Source: Lepidostoma basale
Taxonomy: Eukaryota > Arthropoda > Insecta > Trichoptera > Lepidostomatidae
Length of the DNA stretch: 64,000 nucleotides
Assembly (NCBI GenBank): GCA_022606425.2
Contig: JAHDVF020000247.1
Coordinates: 124,001-188,000, forward strand
Direction of reading: 5' to 3'
Shown piece by piece: positions 1-10,900 of this stretch. A program made the translations under genes and the position numbers. The notes beneath the pieces were generated by a model that was not told where the DNA came from, made no database searches, and saw only the letters and a program-made list of their open reading frames with translations. Within the stretch, counting starts at the first letter, position 1. Every line of letters starts with the position of its first letter.

Positions 1-140
1 CAGCGGCTATTCACATCATCAGAAACTATGTCCTCTACACGGATCTAAGGATTGAAAACCTTACTTACAAGGCCAGTATATCCGTAAGGAGTGCGGTGGG
101 CTACAATTTGAAATTCTTCAAGAGAAACACAAATCTATAA
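1..140 (+). CDS. Cytochrome P450 gene A, 3' end of last exon (partial)
   Basis: The first 140 bases encode the C-terminal 45 residues of a clan-4 type P450, read in frame from base 3 to the TAA at 138-140. The peptide runs from AAIHIIRNYVLYTD to GYNLKFFKRNTNL and is nearly identical to the last exon of gene B (18380-18549). It corresponds to the end of the L-helix and the terminal beta strands after the heme cysteine. The heme-binding loop and everything before it lie outside the window. The exon is open and ends at the same codon as its paralogs, so it looks functional, but the rest of the gene cannot be judged. It shows that the tandem array continues upstream. Confidence 0.88.
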   Translation, partial: AAIHIIRNYVLYTDLRIENLTYKASISVRSAVGYNLKFFKRNTNL

Positions 141-1204
141 ATTTTTTTTAAAAATTAATATTTGTTTAATAGATTTTTTTATAATTATTAGATTAGCAAC
201 ATACATCTTAATATTATGCGATAAAATACGTATTGGCTTATATTGAAATTGACATACTCGTACATTTTATTTTGTTTTGTTTTTCTAAAAGTTTTGTTTT
301 TGTTACTGGTTTCGTCGACAGACTAGATTATAATTTAATATATTTGCGGTTATTACCCGTGGCTCTTTCCGACTGAATTCTTGCTAGGTATGCTACGTTA
401 CCAATATTGGATAGAAGGAGGATTATCCACTTGGAAGTTCACTTCTTTCAGCTGATTGGCGGCCTTATCGTCGGTATTCTGTGTAAAAGCACTAAGTCAA
501 AATTATTATTTCTGAGATAATTTAAGTTCCAAGTTTGTAAGGATATAATTTTGTTTATACTAAATATTACTAAGGCAATATTGAAAAAATGGTATATTGA
601 TCTATTAACTACATTTTATTCAGTGGTTTAATAAATAATAACTGAACTATCGGTACATTTTTTTCAAAATAATAGTGGATTAAAGTAACTTAGAGCATTT
701 TCGCTGATACATTATACCACAGTTTGAAGTCGCATTGTACCTACTATAGTCATTTTGTGAGAATTTTTTTTTAATTAAAATGTTATGCAATAATTTCATC
801 TTATGTACAGTACCTATGACATTAGGTAAAATAAAATTTAATAAGTAAAAAGAGATAATAATTGCCACGTTTGCCCCTGAGTGAACCATGTAGACATCTC
901 CAGGATACCATGTTGCCGACCAACAATCTCACCCTTTTTTCAAGTCAGTACTGCTCCATAAGCTCCGCTGAATACATCCGAAATAATTTATCATCTGAAA
1001 TTTATCCAGGGAATTTTGCATTGAGTCCCTAAGTGCTTTTCCCCTGAACGCATTTATTTTATATTGACTTATTACATAATATATCTCGACTTGTAGTGTA
1101 GATAGGACTAGCGGGTTTTTTTCAGATTGTAGAGTATTTTTTCAACAGTATAACCACATCATTAGGTCAAAACAGCAAAATTTTACAAAACTCGGATGTC
1201 CTGA
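141..1204. other. Intergenic, AT-rich, no gene recognised
   Basis: This is the 3' flank of gene A. I see no conserved ORF and only weak repeat similarity. Short ORFs here have no recognisable family. Confidence 0.5.
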
Positions 1205-1400
1205 GTGATGTTGGTCTATTTGTCCCTGGTTCGTCAAAGACGGCATATATTGTTTTATTTGCCGCGCTGCAGAACCAACCTGCCAATGGTTATGCCTGTG
1301 GGTAGGTCAATCTTATTGCTTAATCGGGTCGCCTCGGAGGTCGACATATTTCGTGACAGTGTGAGTTGCCTCAGGGATGCCATATTAATGTTATGATTCT
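1205..1400 (+). mobile_element. LINE-B 3'-end fragment
   Basis: The frame encodes a peptide with LFYLPRCRTNLP and a following MPVGRSI. This pattern (FYLPxARTNLPxxxPxxRAI) recurs at 54760-54940, 37286-37507 (minus) and 63390-63540 (minus). It is the C-terminal tail of a non-LTR retrotransposon family, here called LINE-B. Only about 60 codons remain. Confidence 0.6.
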
Positions 1401-1710
1401 TTCTAATTCTTAATCTTAATGTTTTTTATGCTTCTCTTATAAACTTTTATAATCTTATTGCAAACGATCTAGAATTATATGTCTGTAATGTTTTTTTTAT
1501 TTTAATTCAAATAAATTAAATGAAAATTGTCTACTAAATTTTGATTAAAAACACGACTCTTTTCTAGTGATCTTTTATTTAATGGGAGTGGCATGTTTCG
1601 CCTTGCTAGATAGAAAATGAACCCTTTCATCGATATTTAAAAGTTATATAATCAATATTTAATATTAAACATTATTCTTCAAGAAAAAATGAATAAGGTA
1701 TAATGAGCTT

Positions 1711-1900
1711 ATTCGTTTGGTGATCTAGAGGACAGAACGCTTGGCTCCTGATCCAAGGCACTTGGGTACAAACCAGGACATGACCAGATTCCTTCTGCAT
1801 AGTAATGAGCTATTTTCTGTTCATTTTGAAATTTGTAAAAAATATTCTAATATCATTGATTTGAATCCTCGGTGTAAGTATTTTATCACAAAAAATATTG
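1711..1900 (+). repeat. tRNA-derived SINE, family 1, copy 1
   Basis: The copy begins at TTCGTTTGGTGATCTAGAGG. It carries an A-box-like TGATCTAGAGG and a B-box-like GGGTACAAACC, followed by a body that includes AATGAGCTATTTTCTG. Other copies are at 5663-5820, 14579-17820 (minus, interrupted) and 19107-19290. The Pol III-type box order and the conserved non-tRNA body support a SINE rather than a tRNA gene. Confidence 0.65.
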
Positions 1901-1984
1901 GATTTTATGGGAGTATATTTCACATTTATTGTGATAATAATTCACAAAGTGTTGTGATAATACAATGTTTCCAAAAAGTTAATC

Positions 1985-2140
1985 AAAACAAAGGTGGCAG
2001 TGTGATTGTCACACTGTCTTTGGTCTGGTGTAGAATTCACGTGACAATAAAATGGCGATAGATTGGCTACATATCACATGTCACGAGAATCAATATAATA
2101 GCTAAAGAATTAATTGTATACAGTAATAAGGTTCAAACGA
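1985..2140 (+). repeat. SINE family 2 body fragment
   Basis: It shares GGTCTGGTGTAGAATTCACG and the following ATAAAATGGCGATAG with a longer minus-strand copy at 27640-27845. The tRNA-like head seen there is missing here. Confidence 0.5.
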
Positions 2141-2164
2141 CCTGTTGTATACTTATAAAAAAAT

Positions 2165-2320
2165 AAATAAATGAAGTCCAGCTGTCCCTCCATCTCTTAG
2201 GTGGTCATCAAGGTAGACGGTGTTCGGAGGGGATTTCGTAAGCTGCTGTATATGGGAGTCTGTCACTTTATGCTATACTGGCGACATGGTCCCACCAGAT
2301 GTGTATTAATTATTAACAAA
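2165..2320 (-). mobile_element. RTE-like LINE 3' fragment
   Basis: On the plus strand it reads CAGCTGTCCCTCCATCTCTT followed by AGGTGGTC. This is similar to the end of the minus-strand LINE at 21880-22110. No useful reading frame remains. Confidence 0.45.
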
Positions 2321-3020
2321 AAACTTCTATCAAGAAATTTATTTTATGCAAATGTGCCTCTGTTCTACGATTGTTACGAGTATTTCTATAAATCGATCTA
2401 CATTTTTTTTTCTAATATTCAACAAATCCTAAATCCGTACAAATTTTACGTACAAATACAAACTCCTTTTTCTTCATATTAGTTTTGTTAATAATTACTC
2501 AAACAATATCTTTAATCTTCGAAAAAGGGTTATATTTGTGGCAGTACGAAAATGAAATAACGTACTCGTAATAAAAACCTGTTTTCTTAGAATTATTAAC
2601 TAGATTGCGGAGACCCATAAAAATATTACTTATTTTAATTTGTGCTGTGACGGAGTGAACTGTGCTGCCAGACGTTTTTTTTTATTGACAACATATATTT
2701 AAAAAAAAAAAATTATATAAGACAAATATAACTAAGTTTCTTATTTTTGTATTGTTTAGTGATACAATATTAAAAGTTTACATTAAAACGTAAGTTTCAT
2801 TTACTACATATAGAAATGTTTAGCCCAAAGTAACGTCAAATAGTTTCTATCGTTTTTAAACATTGAAAATATAGTAAAAAATGAAACAAAATGTCTTTAA
2901 TATAACATATTTACTATGCTTCCACTTATGTTTAACGTCGACAATTAAACACAAGTGGAAGCCCATTAAATATGTAATAATAAAGATTTTTTTTTTATTT
3001 AAAATAATTTTTACCAAGTT
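2321..3020. other. AT-rich intergenic with one imperfect hairpin
   Basis: There is no gene. Bases 2908-2985 form an imperfect inverted repeat of about 30 bp per arm around GCTTCCACTTATGTTTAA. Its outer part matches the flank of the larger hairpin at 27172-27328. Confidence 0.45.
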
Positions 3021-3510
3021 TTGGCCGAAACACTATGATACTTTAACATTTTATAACTATTAATGAAAAAACTTTGTTTTTATATCAAAATTGTATTTTA
3101 TTTTACGACAGCTGTTTCATCAACCAATGTTGACACCATCAGGTGTTACAATAATATATCAAATGTCAAATTTTCGTGATTTTACGAATCTTTTTGTGTA
3201 TTTAATCCTATGTCAATATGAATAATTTATTTGATATAATTTTGAAGTTCTTGCTGAAATTGAGTTAGGTATCTAAATATATTAATTAAAAGAACGTTTA
3301 GTTACTATTTATAAGAGAAAATATTAAAGGTGGAAAATATAGTAATCAAATAATAATAATTAAAAAAAACAATAATTAGAAGGAACACATTGTATAGAGT
3401 CAAAAACAATGAAACATAATAAATTAAACATTCGTTGATGAAACAGCTGTCGTAAAATAAAATACAATTGTGATATAAAAACAAAGTTTTTTCATTAACA
3501 GTTATATATA
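3020..3510. repeat. Foldback element, family 2 (about 60-bp inverted arms)
   Basis: Bases 3066-3123 (AAAAACTTTGTTTTTATATC through CGACAGCTGTTTCATCAAC) recur in inverse orientation at 3434-3498. The motif CATCAGGTGTTACAATA follows the left arm. Related copies with CATCAGGTGTTGCAATA lie at 40757-41210 and 43455-43690, and a related copy around 49880-50580. It is a non-coding foldback or MITE-like repeat. Confidence 0.65.
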
Positions 3511-3835
3511 ATATAAACTCGTATATTACAATTTTATTAACATTCTTATTGTTAAAATAATATTAAGATGTATTTTTTTTAGATTTCATTATCTTTGCTA
3601 AAATCTCTGTTCTCTATGCTGTAAAATTGACTTTCTGTCCCATCTTACTTTAATACTCGTGTGATTATAAAGGAATTATTTATAACTTCTTCCCATGTAT
3701 GCCGTATGCAAGGCAAACTGTTTTGTGTACAATTAAGTCATCTAAATGTTTTTCGTTTGTTACTTCTCATTTGTGTAAAATAAAAATAAATAAATAAAAA
3801 CATAACGTATGAGGCATGCAAGGAAAGCCTAAAAG

Positions 3836-3905
3836 GTATGAGGTGTGCAAGGCAAACGATTGGTGATGAATGTCGGTAGTTCAAATGTGATGGTTTTTTA
3901 AAAGG
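3836..3905 (+). mobile_element. LINE-A scrap
   Basis: This is a degenerate match to the post-RT region of LINE-A: GTATGAGGTGTGCAAGGCAA, then GATGAATGTCGG. Compare 57420-57480. Confidence 0.4.
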
Positions 3906-4050
3906 TAATGGCAGTAATTAACATAAATTATAATGGAAAAAACTAACCATGTTACTAAGTTACAGGTCACTAAAAGTTGCAGGTTACTAATTTACTAGCG
4001 TAGACCAGGTTACTAAGTTTCTGTTAGGTGAACGAATATGGATTCCGCCA

Positions 4051-4320
4051 TTAATTGTATCTCAATAGAGACGAAGATGCAAATTGGAAACAGAATATGC
4101 TGATCGAGGTGTTTACAGGACTTATGAATTGTCATCGGTTGGGTTAAGCGCACGCTTTATATAATACAACATTCCCCATTCCACATTTTCTTATGACCAC
4201 CATGTGTGACAAATTTGTGGAAGTTGTATATATGTTAATCTGTAACACCACACTTCACATGGTAGTTTCATTCTACACACTAGCGCCATCTATGAAGATT
4301 GGACTTTAAGCATTAAGCAG
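4051..4320 (+). repeat. Foldback family 1, single arm
   Basis: It begins TTAATTGTATCTCAATAGAG and continues with GGTTGGGTTAAGCGCACGC and CTAGCGCCATCTATGAAGA. The same arm recurs at 7865-8337, 9676-10036, 11195-11600, 18795-19040 and 36955-37310, often as head-to-head inverted pairs. Confidence 0.7.
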
Positions 4321-4514
4321 TCTATACTACTTTTTACGACTATTTTTTCACATATTTCTGGCAACATACTAATACCGTGTCGGAAGGATGCTTCTTCTTG
4401 TGAGGCTATCCACGAAAAGAACCAATTTTTGGTATCTTCATATGATGTGAAGTGCTGCATGTGAAGTGAAGGTTCCCCATTCTTCTGCACTCATCCCTGT
4501 CTTGACCCTTCCGC

Positions 4515-4803
4515 ATACAGGTGGTCCCGGCTATCTTTTAGGTGGCCTTTATTTTTTACAATGACCGAGCCATAGAGGGCTCGCTCCGCTTACCCGAAGC
4601 AGTTATAGGCGAAGCGGCGCATTTCGTCAACATCGCTCAAGCACTCCGTTGGTCCATTCCCCGTCCACGCGGGATTACTTTTGGGTGGCCTTCAAATACT
4701 ACTTTTTTTGTACATGACCTCCATTGTAGTATTCTGAGTATCAATCTGATAATGCTCGGTCTGGTTATATGTCCAGCCCAATGCCACTTCAATTTATCTG
4801 TAT
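4515..4803 (-). mobile_element. Degenerate RTE-like LINE fragment
   Basis: Words such as ATCTTTTAGGTGGCC and TGTCCAGCCCAATGCCA on the plus strand are typical of reversed LINE C-termini elsewhere in this window (21960, 44290). It lies immediately upstream of gene B. The assignment is weak. Confidence 0.35.
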
Positions 4804-4917
4804 ATATCGTCACCCCAGAGCAATAGTGAGATAAACCAGTGCCATCTTGGCATTATAACAAGCCGTAATGTCACGATGGCACTGGTTTATCTCACTATTG
4901 CTCTGGGGTGACGATAT
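4804..4917. repeat. Perfect 43-bp inverted repeat upstream of gene B
   Basis: Bases 4804-4846 and 4875-4917 are exact reverse complements. The 28-nt loop itself contains a further imperfect pairing, TGGCATTA against TAATGTCA. The right arm ends 36 nt before the start codon at 4954, so the repeat would lie in the 5' UTR or core promoter. Genes C and D have no equivalent. It may be a tiny MITE or a structured leader. Confidence 0.85.
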
Positions 4918-4953
4918 TTAGATTTAGTAGTACTTGTAATGTACATTCGCAGC

Positions 4954-7900
4954 ATGTGGTCGATAATGACCTCTATTTATCGAGAGGCGCTCTCCTCACT
5001 CCTACTGAGAGTGGTCCTTGGGCTACTGCTTCTGTTGCTGGTGCAATGGGTGTGGAGCCGCCGGCGGCTGTACGCCCTCAGTTGGCGGATCCCGGGGCCC
5101 TTTGCGCTGCCCTTCCTCGGCAACGCCGTGCAGCTGGGAGCTTTAAGCTCTCATCAAGGTACTTGAATAATTATATTTAACACAGCAATCGATTGTCAAA
5201 TTTTAAAACTTTAATTTTAACATCACTTTCAAATATTTTTATTCGGTATTAATTAATTGCATGGTGATCTAAAGCAGTGCTCCGCAACCTTTTCTCACCT
5301 ACGGCACACCTAAGTTCTTCCTAGAATTTTGCAGCACACCTAAAGCTAAAATTCGGTCTGGGCGTGGGCGTTAATTTACTCAGCAGAGATGTTGGTGACT
5401 TTTTTTAGCTCATTCGGGAAAACCAAATGTTCCATTTTTCACGAATGGCCTAAAAAAAGGTCTCAAACAAAAAACATCCCGTCAGATTTTCACTAAAAAT
5501 CTAAATAAGCTAAAAAAAAAAAGGTCACCCACGTTTCCTGGGCTGGTTTATGAAAGAGTCGACTCTTTCGCAATTCACGACCTCCGACTAAATATTTTTT
5601 CATTTTGTATTTGAACGCGGCACACCTGCATCGGTTCACGGCACACCGGTTGCGGAGCACTGATCTAGGAGACAGAATCCTTGACTCTTGATCTAGGGGA
5701 CTAGGGTTCAATCCTGAACACGGCCTTTTTCATTATAATGAGCTATTTCTGCCAAATGTAATAAATTCTTATATCGTTGATTTAAATCATTTGTATGTCT
5801 TTAAAAATTGATAAAAAAAGAAATGTGGCTTTCTTGTTTTTATTTTATTATACGAGTAACTTGCCATTATCCAAACGTGTTGATAACAACAAATTATTTT
5901 TGGAAAATTATTAATTGTTACTTTCACAAATTTTTATAAGTAATATTACTAACGCAAACATCAAAATAGTGGATTAAATCATTTCGTTTTAACTCAAATT
6001 GAACTCTCATATTTTTATAAGTAAAAAATGTATAAAATAAAGTATTGTTAAATTGCTTTAAAATATTATTTTACAATTTCTCTTGATTGCTAGAGTTGAC
6101 AAGAATTTCTTAAACTGCCAAAGGATATATCATATAAAATAATAAACGTAGGTATGTCTCTGATGGTAGAGAGAGAGAGCAGGAAGACTAGCGATAAAGT
6201 TTGTACTTGATCCAGCGATATTGTAAATAGTTTTTATCTGACTATTTAGGATAATTCAAAAAATCAAACATCCTTTATTAAGGATTTAAATTTTGCTATC
6301 GTCACCTTTGTAATTAAATATTATGACTCCTTATTATTAGCATATATATTCTACGAGTGCATTTTTATGTTTTATTTCGTATAAAAATTTTAAATACATA
6401 ATATTTCGTAAATTTTTATTATTTTCATTTTTATGTTGTTTAAATGTCAACAGAAAAAAAAAATTATTATCGATAAAATGAGGGACCAAATGACAAGGTT
6501 TTTATTTAATAATTTAAGAAGGGAAGTGCCTTATGAAGATCATCTCAGAGAGGCAGACTAGATGGATAGGCCACATAATGATCATCTTTATTTTCTGAAG
6601 GGTAATCTTGGACCGATCAACCGATCAACCTGAAACGAAAAGTCTATGAAGCCCGCGTTCTGCCAGTTACTTATGGTCTTAAAACTGTTACATTGTCCAA
6701 AAAAAGTGCCGAGAAACTACGAGTGACCCAAAGAGCCATGGAAAGAGCCATGTTAGGAATAAGCCTAAGAGACAGAGTCAGAAACGATACGGTGAGAGAA
6801 AAAACAAAGGTCACTGACATCATCCACCGGGTGGCGACTCTAAAATGGCAATGAGCAGGTCACGTAGCCAGAAGCTCAGATGAAAAGTGGACAAGAAGAC
6901 TGCTGACTTGGAGACCGTGGACGGCGAAGATAAGTGCAGGGCGACCGCAACTACGGTGGAAGGATGATCTAAACAGACACGTCGGTATACACTGGATGCA
7001 GTCTGCACAGGACAGAATGACATGGAAGCAAATGGAGGAGGCCTTTGTCCAGGAGTGAACGGGAATCGGCTGAGGAAGAGAAGAGAGAAGAATCTTGGAC
7101 AGCATCACCACAGACTGTTTTATCTCCCAACATATAGATTTACTTATAATTTAATGTTTTTCTAGTTGACATTTAAATGAACTTTAAAATGTGAATAGAA
7201 CACTCTGAGTGGTCATAAATTATTAGTAAAAAAATATTACCTGTTTTATATATTGAGTACGATACTGCAATCTATAAAACGTTTAATTATATGTGGCTTT
7301 CATCTTCTCAAGGGTAACCAGGGATTGTGTAATTAAAATATGTATGTTGTATGATCCAACTCTTGAAGAGTTTTAGCCTCCTTGATGATTTTTCGCCAAA
7401 CTCCTCGTTCTTGCGCCTTTTGCTCCCAGCAGTCCGGTTTCCTCCAACCTAGCCAGGTCAGCCAGAACATAGTCCATTAGGCCCTCCTAGAGGTCTTACT
7501 CCAGTCGGTCTAGGCGAGTACAAGGTCTTGATTGCTCTAGTCTCTTCGGCTCGGCATACGTGCCCAATCCATGTTAGGCGACCGGCTCTCACGGTTCTCG
7601 TTTTAAGAGGTTGCTGCGTTGGTCCTATGCCTCCAAGTTCCCGCTGCAACACCGGGTCTTGCTCCCAGGATCGTTCTAAGTATTCTATTCTAAGTATATA
7701 AGTTTACATGACACTGAAAGAATATATTATCTGTAGCAACAGAGATACACAGTATGGTAAAAATTACACATATGAAACATTTAGAGTATTAAAATAATTA
7801 CAACATTTTGAATGTATACATATACTTGTAGACGAATACTGTATTTTACCCATTGCGGGTTATACAAGGATTAATTATATCTCAATAGAGACGAAGATGC

Positions 7901-10900
7901 AGATTGGAAACAGAATATGGTGACTGAGGTGTTTATAGGACTTATGACCTGTCATTGGTTGGGTTGAGCGCACGCTTTATGTAATACAACATTCACCATT
8001 CAATCTTTTCTTATGACCACCATGTCTGACAAACTTTTGGAAGTTGTATATTGTTAATCTGTAACACCACCCTTTACATGGTAGTTTCAATCTACACACT
8101 AGCGCCATCTATGAAGATTGGATGTAAAGGGTGGTGTTACAGATTAACATATATACAACTTTCAAAAATTTGTCAGACATGGTGGTCATAAGAAAATGTG
8201 GAATGGGGAATGTTGTATTACATAAAGCGTGCGCTTAACTCAACCAATGACGGGTCATAAGTCTTGTAAACACCTCGATCACCAGTTTCTGTTTCCATTC
8301 TGCAACATCGTCTCTATTGCGATACAATTAATCCTTGAATTATAATAATTTGTTATTTAATATTTTTATGTGATTTCCTAGACATGATCAATTGCCTCGC
8401 ACGCATGAAGGATCGTTACGGGGGGTTCTGGAGAATCTGGATGGGGCCATCATTATGTATCGTGGTCACCGAACCAGATGATTTTGAGGTAATTATCTTA
8501 TTCTTAAATTGAAACATAGCAAACCTTCTTGGAAATAATGAAAATAAAATAAAAATATTAATAATGTTTTTATAGTACATATTTAGATTTAGATAAACTT
8601 AAGGCGTTAACACTGTGGAATTCCATAATGACGATTTTTTTTAAGGCCTTTGAAACATGTCAAGAAAAGTAAACTCAAAAGTGGAAAAAACAGTGTTTTT
8701 CATTTAAAAAAAATCGTAGGTATATTTTTAGTTTATTTCCAATTAGGATTATGGCTTCGAACGGTTAAAATACATTTATAATTAATTTAATTTTTATTTT
8801 CATTATTTACAATGAACTTCTACAATATTTTAAAACTTCTCACAATTAACAATAAATTATCGATACACAGACATGATTCTTTCGAATTAGTTCTTAATAC
8901 AACAACATTTTGAACGTATACAAATTCTTGTAGATAAATACTGGATTTCACCCATTGCGGATAAATTATTTTCATTTTACAAGGATTAATTGTATCTCAA
9001 TAGAGACGAAGATGCAAATTGTTTTCTGGGAACTTGTTCTTAATATTTTATAAACTCTTACCCGTTTTCGAAAAGCCATAGTATTAAATATTGACGAAAA
9101 CGTTTGTTTACGTAATTTTTTTATAAAATTTAGTGGTTGGCATTTTGAAATTCCATCATATTTTTTTATGACGTTAAACACCTTACGTTTCACTATTGTG
9201 TTAACATTTCTTGACATGTTTCAAAGGTTTTACACCTTCATCATCGGGATAACTATATGAACTGTTGATATAAAGTTATAAAACCTTCAAAATATGTAGA
9301 TCAAAATAAACAGAAGTGGAAAAAAATGTGTTTTATTTCATGAGAACGTTTAATAATATTTTACGAGTGTTTTGCATGTTAACGCATGATCAAATTACAT
9401 TTTTAAATAATCGTAATCTGAACATTCTTTATTCAATTCATAGTTGACGAAATTTAAATAAAAAGTTTTTTTTTAACTACCTACTTAAAAAGATGCCAGC
9501 CAGCTTTGACTAACTGTTCGCTGTCAAAATAAAGAGAAAAGCGGAATAGTTATTAAATATTTACTAAAATGAATTTCCATCAACAGATTTCCGGAAAATC
9601 ATTACATTATCTTAAAATATATCTGTTTACAAGTTTCGTATATATTAGCAAAATAGTGAATCAACATTTTAAAGAATTATTTGTATCTCAATAGAGACGA
9701 AGATGCAATTGGAAACAGAATATGGTTGATCGAGGTGTTAACAGGACTTATGACCTGTCATTGGTTGGGTTAAGCGCACGCTTTATGTAATACAACATTC
9801 CCCATTCCACCTGTTTTCTTATGACCACCACGTCTGACAATTTTTTGGTAGTTGTATATATGTTAATCTGCAACACCACCATTTGCATGGTAGTTTATTC
9901 AATCTGCACACTAACGCCATCTAAGAAGATTGTATTTTAAGCATTGAGCAGAAGATCTTTTTAACGCAATGTGAAAGGCTACCGCCATTTTAGCGCATTG
10001 CTAGAAACCGCCTGGAGATGTCCCTCCAATCTATGTGCTATAATTTTTAAATTGTTTTCTTTAGAGCGTGATGTTGAGCAGGGCGACATCAATCAAAGGA
10101 GCCCCATACGAAGTTATCAAAACGGGAATGGGCGCGGGACTAGTCACGCTCAGTGGTAAAGCTTCTAAATTATTTAAATCATTTTGATATCTCATCAAAC
10201 GAGGCAGTTTTTTCTCGTTTACTATTCATATTTGAACTTTAGCCCGATTGACAAAGCACCTTAATAAATAAATAATATAATATTTGCATTATTTTTTAAA
10301 TCTTCTTCTTCTTCAAGTGCCCTGTCGGGTCCCCCCAACGTTGGCGATCACCTTAGCGAACCTGTCCCTGTCCTGCGCCGCTCGGAACAGCTCCTCCACA
10401 CTTCGGATACCGGTCCACTCCCTCTCGTTTCGCAGCCAGGACATTTGTCTCCTTCCGGGCCCTCGGCGTCCCTCAATTTTCCCCTCCAATATCAGTTGGA
10501 GAAGGTGGTACTTTTCTCCACGCAGTATATGACCCAGATGTGAGATCTTTCGAACCTTGATAGTTGATAACAATTCCCGGTCAACTCTAGCTCGCCTCAG
10601 GACTTCGGTATTGGTAACCATGTCTTTCCAGAGAGGAGGCCAAGTCCCACACCGGAATGAAGCGCCGAGAAATGAATGAATGAATGAATGATCTGCATTA
10701 AAAATAATGTTTAAAATGTTCAAAGTCAAATTCCAATGTAAAGCAATCTGACCAGATAAAACAACTTATTTTTTTCACTTATTATCTTTTCAAATCAACA
10801 ACTGACAACGTGTAAGTGTTATGTACTTTAAATTTTTAATATTTTAGGAGAGAAATGGAAGCATCATCGTAATTTGATTAACCCCGTATTTTCTAACAAG

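Noticed and set aside
4908..5180. 90-codon frame overlapping gene B exon 1
   Set aside because: It is an alternative frame of the GC-rich exon and does not give the conserved PGP hinge.
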